A DNA stretch of 64,000 nt from positions 135,360,001 through 135,424,000 of the forward strand of contig NC_060213.1 in assembly GCF_021130785.1 (NCBI RefSeq). The letters are read 5' to 3'. A model generated the notes under the pieces. The model had not been told where the DNA came from, ran no database searches, and worked only from the letters and a program-made list of their open reading frames with translations. Made by a program: the position numbers and the translations under genes. Position 1 is the stretch's first letter. Each line of letters starts with the position of its first letter. The DNA comes from Homalodisca vitripennis. Its lineage: Eukaryota > Arthropoda > Insecta > Hemiptera > Cicadellidae. Positions 58,308 through 64,000 of the stretch are shown here, in pieces.

Positions 58308-61028
58308 CTAGGCAGATAACTCATGCAGACCGGCGATCTTCCTCTTGAGCACTGGTATACTGTCCACAAAAAAGTCAACGATGTCGGCGACGCTATTACT
58401 AGAACTTTGAAGTCGGTACATCGTATCGTTTGCTGCGTAGTTGGTGCGATGTTGCTGCCTAGCGAGCAGGTCTCTGGAATGAGTGGCTGAAGGGGTCCTG
58501 AAGAGGATCTGGCTCAGCATATCGGGACAGTCGATCTTGCCGTTAAGGATCTTTGACAGCAGTACAACGTCAGCGGAGAATCTGCGATCCGCAAGAGTCA
58601 GGAGTCCCAGATCACGAGACACTTCCCCGATGGGAACCTGACGATAGAGAAGACCACTCCTGACACCCACTATTCGAATAAATCTTCTTTGAATAGTCTC
58701 TAGTTCATCTATGAGAAACTTCTGGTGGGGGTTCCACACTGGAGAGCCATATTCAAGGATTTGGCGTACCAAAGCACAATACAAAGTTTTTAAAGCCGTG
58801 TCACTTAAGCCTTTTGAGAAGCGGGAGACAAATCCAAGCATTTTGTTTGCTCTGCTGCAAATGTTTCGCACATGCAACTCAGGATTCAGTAAAGGTACTA
58901 ATGTAATACCAAGATCTTTTACCTGCAGTACCTACAGTTAAGGGCTCACTGCGTATATTGTACTTATGGACAACGGGGGAGAGATTCCGATGGAAGGTCA
59001 TCGCTTGGCATTTCTTAGTGTTGAGTTTCATTTTGTTCTCTTCGCACCAGCGGTCGATCGCACAAAGATCTTCCTGGATTCGTAGGCAGTCCTCTTCAGT
59101 GGATACGATGGAAAACAGTTTCACATCATCAGCAAACAGAAGTGAGTCGCATTGTAGAGCTTCAGGAAGGTCATTTATGAAGAGTGAAAAGAGATAGGGT
59201 CCCAACAGCGATCCTTGGGGAACTCCAGAGTATGAAATGAATTCTGGTGAAGTGGCCGAAGCAAACTTGATGAATGAACGCCGGTTTGAGAGGTAGCTTG
59301 TCAGCCACTTAATTTCCGTGCTTCCAAATCCTTGATCAAGCAATTTTCTCAAAAGTAGTGTGTGGTCTACCGTGTCGAAAGCCTTGGAGAAATCCAGATA
59401 TATGGCATCTAACTGATTATTGACGGTGAAGGCCTCATGTATTTTGGACTGAAATAACGTTAAGTTCGACACAGTAGACCTCCCACTCATGAAACCATGC
59501 TGCTGTGGGCAGATTAAGCCAGCCAGTTTATGCTTTAAACGGTCAAGAAAGAGGTCCTCAAAAACTTTGGCAATAGCTGGCAAAATCGAGATTGGTCTAT
59601 AATTAGCAACATCTTCAATGGCCCCTTTTTTGTGGAGGGGAACAACGTAGGCTAATTTTAAAGATTCTGGGAAGACACCACATGACAGTGACGCATTGAA
59701 AAGATCACAAATTGGCCCCGCCAACAGACCACCGCAATGTTTCAAAACCATCGGGAGAATTTCATCAGGGCCCCATCCTCTCGAGCTTCGTCAGCTTGCT
59801 CAATACTTCTTGGTGTGAGATTATTGAAAAAATGGAGTTTCCAAAGTGGTCACCACTAACAGGTATAAATATCTCCGTGGGCCTCGTATACACTGAGGAG
59901 AAAAAATCCCTGAACAGTTCGCACATCCCTTGAGGTTCCTTTGATTCGATGTCGTTGTAAAACATGCGTGAGGGCAGCGAGGAAGAGTTTCTAATAGCGT
60001 TAACGTGGCTCCAGAAGAAACGAAGGTTCACGGATACTCCCTGATCCACTTTCTCTAAGTGCTGACGGTAGTCTCTCTTCGCAGATAACTTACAAGACGC
60101 TCTCATATTGGAGAAACGAAGGTAATTGCAGGCTGTCAGTCGCTCCTTATACTGTCTGTGTAGAGTTTTTTTGCAATTACCAGATCTTTTGTTTCGGCAG
60201 AGAACCATCTGGGAAATGGTGAGACACCAACTCTTCTCAATGGTGAGTTCAGCTTGACTGCTTCAGCGATCGTAGAAAGGAATTTTTCGGTTGCTTCATT
60301 GAGATCAGTGGAACTCAGGATGGCTGTGAAGTCTACGACTGAGAGGGAATTGTAAGTTTCCCAAAGATTGCATCTTTTAAAGTCAGGATTAAAGTGTTTG
60401 GTGGTGCAACCCTTGGTGTTTCTGTTGCTGCAGTGCAAGATAATGGACAGTGGAGGGTGGTGCCTCTCCTCCGCAGGCAGAAGCGCATCAATTTCTAGAG
60501 ATACGATAGTGTTTTTATTTGTGCATAGAACTAGATCCAACAGGACTCCTCTTCCGTTGTAAATAGAATTAACTTGTTGAAGGTCGTATAGCTCCATGAG
60601 AGATAGCATCACTCTGGAGGCAGGAGTATGAACACAATTTAGAGGATCTGCCCAATCCACACCGGGTAAGTTGAAATCCCCGATTACAATAATTTCGTGG
60701 AATTCATGTTCTGTAGACACCTCTTCAATGGACGATAGAAGACTGTTGTAACTGGACACATGCTATTGAGGAGGGATGTAGCAAACTATAGGAGCCAGGA
60801 AATGCCCTTAAAGGGCTCAATCTTTACCAGCAAATGCTCAATATTGCTCACACCAGACAATAGCTGGGTTGATGCAATGTTGTTTTTAATAGCGACCATG
60901 ACTCCACCCTTACAGGATTTGGAACTGGTTAAATGCGATCTGTCGCAACGATAAGAGGTATAGTTACTAGGAGATATTTCGACATCATGTATGTCATCAG
61001 AGAGATTTGTTTCAGTGATAATTATCAA
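58308..61028 (-). pseudogene. LINE ORF2: endonuclease and reverse transcriptase, frameshifted
   Basis: Pieces in order: 61028-60786 (endonuclease start, ITETNLSDD), 60759-60136 (GDFNLPGVDW, the endonuclease catalytic block), 60208-59765 (linker), 59751-58879 (reverse transcriptase with AIYLDFSKAFD, SGVPQGSLLGP and FADD) and 58877-58308 (C-terminal region with LDYGSPVW-like and PIGEVSRDLGLLTL text). Adjacent pieces abut or overlap by a few bases, so each break is a small indel. All catalytic motifs remain. The breaks could be real mutations or sequencing indels. Confidence 0.82.
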
Positions 61029-61129
61029 ATCAAATTTGGATGTGGCTATGGATAATTTTAGTTCTTCCAGTTTGCTTCTTAAACCATTAGCGTTTTGGTA
61101 ATAAGCTAAGAGATGTCCATTGATCGAAG

Positions 61130-62039
61130 CTAGTTTTTTGAGGATTGCACAATTTTAGGGGTTCCATTCTGATATTTTATGGTGAGGTTTCTTTCACCAG
61201 GCTTTGATCTAGTGTCGAGAGTGTTTCTGAGTTCAGCCAAATAAGACCTTTCCATTTGCGTGCGATCGCGGGATACATCAATTTTGCAACCTGGGAAGAT
61301 TTCTTTATAGGAGTCTGGATGGAAAGTTTTAAAAAAGGAAATGGCATCTTTTGCGTCCTTGAATGCTACTTTAACTGGGCGTGATTTATCTGGCGACTGC
61401 TTCCCAATCCTGATTACTTTGGTCACTTGAAGGTTAGATAAATTAAGGGACTGAAAGATAGAATTAACTGATCCGTTATCTTGTTCAACCCTTGCCCTTG
61501 CATCCCTGCCATTAGGCTCTGGAATTCCGTGTATAATAGCATTTTTGGCACGCTGGGATCGATCGTTGACTTCACTGATGATAGACTCAGGGTTGTTTAA
61601 TTTATTTTCTTTAATAGATTCCACTGCAGATATTAAATTGTCTATTTTTGCTTCGTTCGCTGAGACTCGCGGTTCAAGCATAGAAATCTGTTTTTTGATA
61701 AGTCTAATATCTGTTTTTATTTCCCCGATGCCCTCTGTGACTTCTGTTATTTTTCCTATTTGATCGGACCAACTATCATCTTATATCAATCTTATTCATG
61801 AGCTTATTAAGACTAGATGTCAAAACTACGATAGGATCCTCAAGAAATGGCACGCCGTCCACTCTGTTACAAAGCCATCTCTTGTTCGTATCTTTGCAGA
61901 ATTGGGTGTAGTCAGCCTTTGACATATTTACGCAAGCTCGATGAAACCAGCGGCTGCATTTTGATTTGCATGCGATCCCCTCCTCCGAATCTAGAACCTG
62001 TTTCATACAAACTTTACAGGTGGTTGCAGTACTAGCCAT
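61130..62039 (-). pseudogene. LINE ORF1: PHD-like finger, coiled coil, nucleic-acid-binding domain
   Basis: First piece (62039-61776): begins MASTATTCKVC and continues with Cys/His spacing typical of a PHD finger (FHRAC, RWLCN). Second piece (61681-61130): a short coiled coil, then RSQRAKNAIIHGI, KVIRIGK and KVAFKDAKDA, the RRM-like core of L1-type ORF1 proteins, and a basic C-terminal domain. One frameshift near 61700-61775 separates them. It would coat the LINE RNA. Confidence 0.72.
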
Positions 62040-62120
62040 TTTACTGAGAAAATAAACAGACGTTTCCAATAATAAAGGACGGGTGTGTATTTGAACGATG
62101 CAAATCCAGAACTTCCTCAA

Positions 62121-62829
62121 CAGCTGCTCAGTCCACCGCCGAGAAAGCCAGATTATAAAAAATGTTTATAGTAATGACACTGAAGACGCTGTGTGATTCA
62201 GAAGGCTGTGGATGAGAAGTCGCGCAGCGTAGGTTCCTCTATGGATGACGTCATTAGCATGTATACACAGATGTTTGTTGACAGGTTCGTTAGATGTTTT
62301 GTTTATTAGATACAAAAGTTGGTTTATTAAAATGCGTTTAGCGACGGATTTGGAAGATGGTGGGGTGTTCACATAAATACACGATACTCACTGCTATTGT
62401 AACAACTACACACAATAGCTAAGCACTTAACAACTAAAACTACTAATATTTACAACCACAATAAAATAATGAAGAAGAATCCAGCATACAATAATACAAT
62501 TACACTAAAGCATAAAGAATAAACAACAAAAGATCGAGTCAGCTGATAATGTCACTTGACAATTACGAAATAAAAATGCATAGACCACCAAAATAAAAAT
62601 GTTTAATATATAATCATATTAATTATATATAAGTATACCAGGGAATAAAAAAATATAAAACTTTAATCATTTGACGTCGTATTTATTTAAGAAAACAACA
62701 AATATCAAGGAGACAATATATTGCTGCCTGGCGCTTTTCGCATATGTCACCGACGGCAACATTTTGCTACCTGGCACTTTTCAGACACAATCTATGGTGG
62801 CAATATAGTGCCTCCTGGCCCGGAAAGGG
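62121..62829. other. LINE 5' leader and right end of the piggyBac-like element
   Basis: Non-coding. The junction between LINE leader and piggyBac sequence could not be fixed. The last 130 bp carry repeated CCTGGC-type motifs and the terminal CTCCTGGCCCGG. Confidence 0.5.
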
Positions 62830-62971
62830 TTAATGTCATTGTGTTTTTATTGAATAGACCTTTAATATAACATGTCACAAGATAGGGGGTTGCAATTTGA
62901 TAATTTAAAGTTACCACCGTTTGAAAAAGGGGGGGGGGATTTGTATTCTTCAAAAAGTTCATGGAAGTATT

Positions 62972-63609
62972 TTAACCCTTCCCACGCGGCAAACGGATAT
63001 ATCCGTTACGCCTAATTTTGACCGAAACGCGGTAAACGGATATATCCTTCAAAGTATATTTTGTGTTATTTAATAAATTTTAGTTGCCGTGGAATCCGCT
63101 AGAGTTCAAGGGAGTGTTGAATACTTGTTCCGAAAAGCAGATGTTACAGTTTGAACCTCATTGGAGCGTCGCAGTGGTGGGAGGGCGTGGCTTTGTCCCT
63201 TGTGGCGTGATTTAGCCTCAGTCTGCGGCGAACCATTACGCGGTAAAGGGATATATCCCGGCACGGCATATTTTAGTGTTTAACGCTGTTTTGCCATATT
63301 TCCTTATTTACTGTTCGTGTTCCTGTTGTATTTAGCATTATATTATCTTTTTATTTTGTTATTACTTTATTTGTTGTGTTGTTATAGGCCAATACTGTTC
63401 TATGCAATGGCAAATCTTGACGATTTTTTGTAAAATTTGGTAAACAATATAGGGGTCTGATTATTTTGTGATACTGTATTATTTTTTATTCCTAATAGCC
63501 ACCACTAACTAAAAGAAAATTAGAGTTGGTAAAATGTAAAAAAAAAATTAAAGTTAATTACGCGTTATGAGTCAAAATTGAAAGATAAATTCTGCGTGGG
63601 AAGGGTTAA
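62972..63609. mobile_element. piggyBac-type MITE, 630 bp
   Basis: Element 62976-63605 with 12-bp terminal inverted repeats (CCCTTCCCACGC / GCGTGGGAAGGG), bounded by TTAA at 62972-62975 and 63606-63609. Inside are repeated GGATATATCC palindromes (63004, 63045 and 63252). It interrupts the right arm of the host palindrome; the opposite arm near 56815 shows the intact site with a single TTAA. Non-coding. Confidence 0.88.
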
Positions 63610-63693
63610 TAGGTATTTTGAAGTTTTTACATCGATATCGCAATCCGTTTTGGAACATATCCAGGCGTATCAGGACTTAATTTACAGCCTGTA

Positions 63694-64000
63694 TGTAATT
63701 TCAGTTGGCTCTAAAAAGTTCTTCCTCTTCTTTACATCCATATGATTTTACTAAAGTAATCTGAGAATATGAACACTTACACACTTGATGTGAAGTACGT
63801 GCCACTTCGAGGGTTTTGTTACTAGTAATATATATTGAAATTTGATCAATTATTCTTTTTTAACAGCCTTTCATAGTATTTAGAACCATTATTCGTATAC
63901 AGTACTGTCATTCCGAAGAAGCCAACAGGGCCTTCTTAAAATCGTGTAGTTTTCCAACTGTTGCCTCTCTGTCCGTGCGATAACCCTTGATAGAAAGGTC
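63694..64000. other. Intergenic end of window
   Basis: No gene or repeat recognised in the last 307 bases. Confidence 0.5.

Larger units (their letters stand above)
57935..62120 (-). mobile_element. LINE with PHD-type ORF1, frameshifted
   Basis: Minus-strand non-LTR element with ORF1 (62039-61130), ORF2 (about 61028-58308) and a 3' region ending in an A-rich tail (AAAATAAAATAAAAAAATAA, about 57965-57940). Near full length. It belongs to a different lineage from the CR1-like copies: ORF1 has a PHD-like finger but an L1-type nucleic-acid-binding domain and no esterase. It sits inside the piggyBac-like element and so is younger than it. At least five frame breaks are single indels in otherwise well-preserved coding sequence. 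Confidence 0.8.
57245..62829. mobile_element. piggyBac-like element, invaded by a LINE
   Basis: Ends CCCTTTCAGGGCCAGGAG and CTCCTGGCCCGGAAAGGG, bounded on both sides by TTAA (57241-57244 and 62830-62833), the exact piggyBac signature. The 5.6-kb span is mostly an inserted LINE (about 57935-62120 or slightly beyond); the element itself is about 1.4 kb and has no transposase. Next to each end lie subterminal GCCAGG/CCTGGC motifs near 57329, 62730 and 62775. A 71-codon frame at 57535-57750 after a TTTTTTTTTGCAG acceptor-like string is unrecognised. Confidence 0.8.
55885..63693. mobile_element. Palindromic MITE-like element holding nested insertions
   Basis: The ends TACAGGATGTAAATTAAGTC (55885) and its inverse (to 63693) are termini of one palindromic element, similar in style to the TACAGGGTG mariner-type ends at 25.3 kb. 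Left arm: 55885 to about 57015, with a foldback insertion near 55938-56790. Right arm, in pieces: 57186-57244, 62830-62975 and 63606-63693. The gaps are the two piggyBac-type insertions. Removing all insertions leaves a hairpin-shaped element of under 1 kb with no coding capacity. The outer flanks are TA (left) and TG (right). Confidence 0.75.

Overview
This is eukaryotic, AT-rich, intron-bearing DNA from an arthropod, most likely an insect. I lean towards a sap-feeding hemipteran, but that is inference. The evidence is a sigma-class glutathione S-transferase split by introns, many non-LTR retrotransposons (PHD/esterase CR1-like and RNase-H types), an insect errantivirus-like LTR element with an F-like envelope remnant, and piggyBac-, PIF/Harbinger-, Tc1/mariner-, P- and Helitron-type DNA elements. 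I see no operons, bacterial genes, tRNA, rRNA or CRISPR. Only two loci look like ordinary cellular genes: the last two exons of the sigma GST (13812-16273, +) and an ankyrin-repeat gene with a PRANC-like C-terminus (29185-30210, +). Nearly everything else is mobile DNA at various stages of decay.

Layout. 1-13263: an almost intact CR1-like LINE on the minus strand (ORF1 with PHD finger, coiled coil and SGNH esterase; ORF2 with endonuclease and reverse transcriptase). It is flanked by a 16-bp direct repeat that looks like its target-site duplication. Its 5' leader is split by a 7.45-kb LTR element (5246-12698, AGTT duplication) that has lost RT, RNase H and the integrase core but keeps gag, protease and envelope remnants. 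13812-16416: GST 3' exons and poly(A) signals. 16.4-25.3 kb: sparse DNA with a decayed P-element-like transposase, a LINE tail and an unidentified ORF pair. 25.35-27.68 kb: a giant palindromic Tc1/mariner-type element with nested inverted repeats and a DUF4817-like transposase fragment.

29.18-31.44 kb is the most interesting part. The ANK-PRANC gene is followed directly by about 1.2 kb of interlocking palindromes that carry one sense and one antisense fragment of the same gene. The antisense piece (84 bp, three mismatches) sits at the apex of a long hairpin. If transcribed, the locus could yield double-stranded RNA matching its neighbour. It could also simply be the scar of serial template switching. 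A second template-switch-like scramble lies at 52.46-52.68 kb.

34.6-49.0 kb: two decayed LINE copies, a Helitron-like element hosting a PIF/Harbinger derivative that keeps the transposase N-terminus, a decayed RNase-H LINE, and a stack of Helitron-like ends. 49.5 and 54.2 kb: minisatellites (43 bp x 7; 40 bp x about 10). 55.89-63.69 kb: a nested composite. A palindromic MITE-like element was invaded by a foldback repeat, by a piggyBac-like element (TTAA duplication) that itself holds a frameshifted full-length LINE, and by a second, 630-bp piggyBac-type MITE (TTAA duplication). The uninterrupted opposite arm of the palindrome shows what both TTAA target sites looked like before insertion.

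The repeats are both fresh (intact CR1 ORFs) and old, so this region has been a persistent insertion target. Families were assigned by reading motifs; no database search was possible. Boundaries of decayed elements are approximate.
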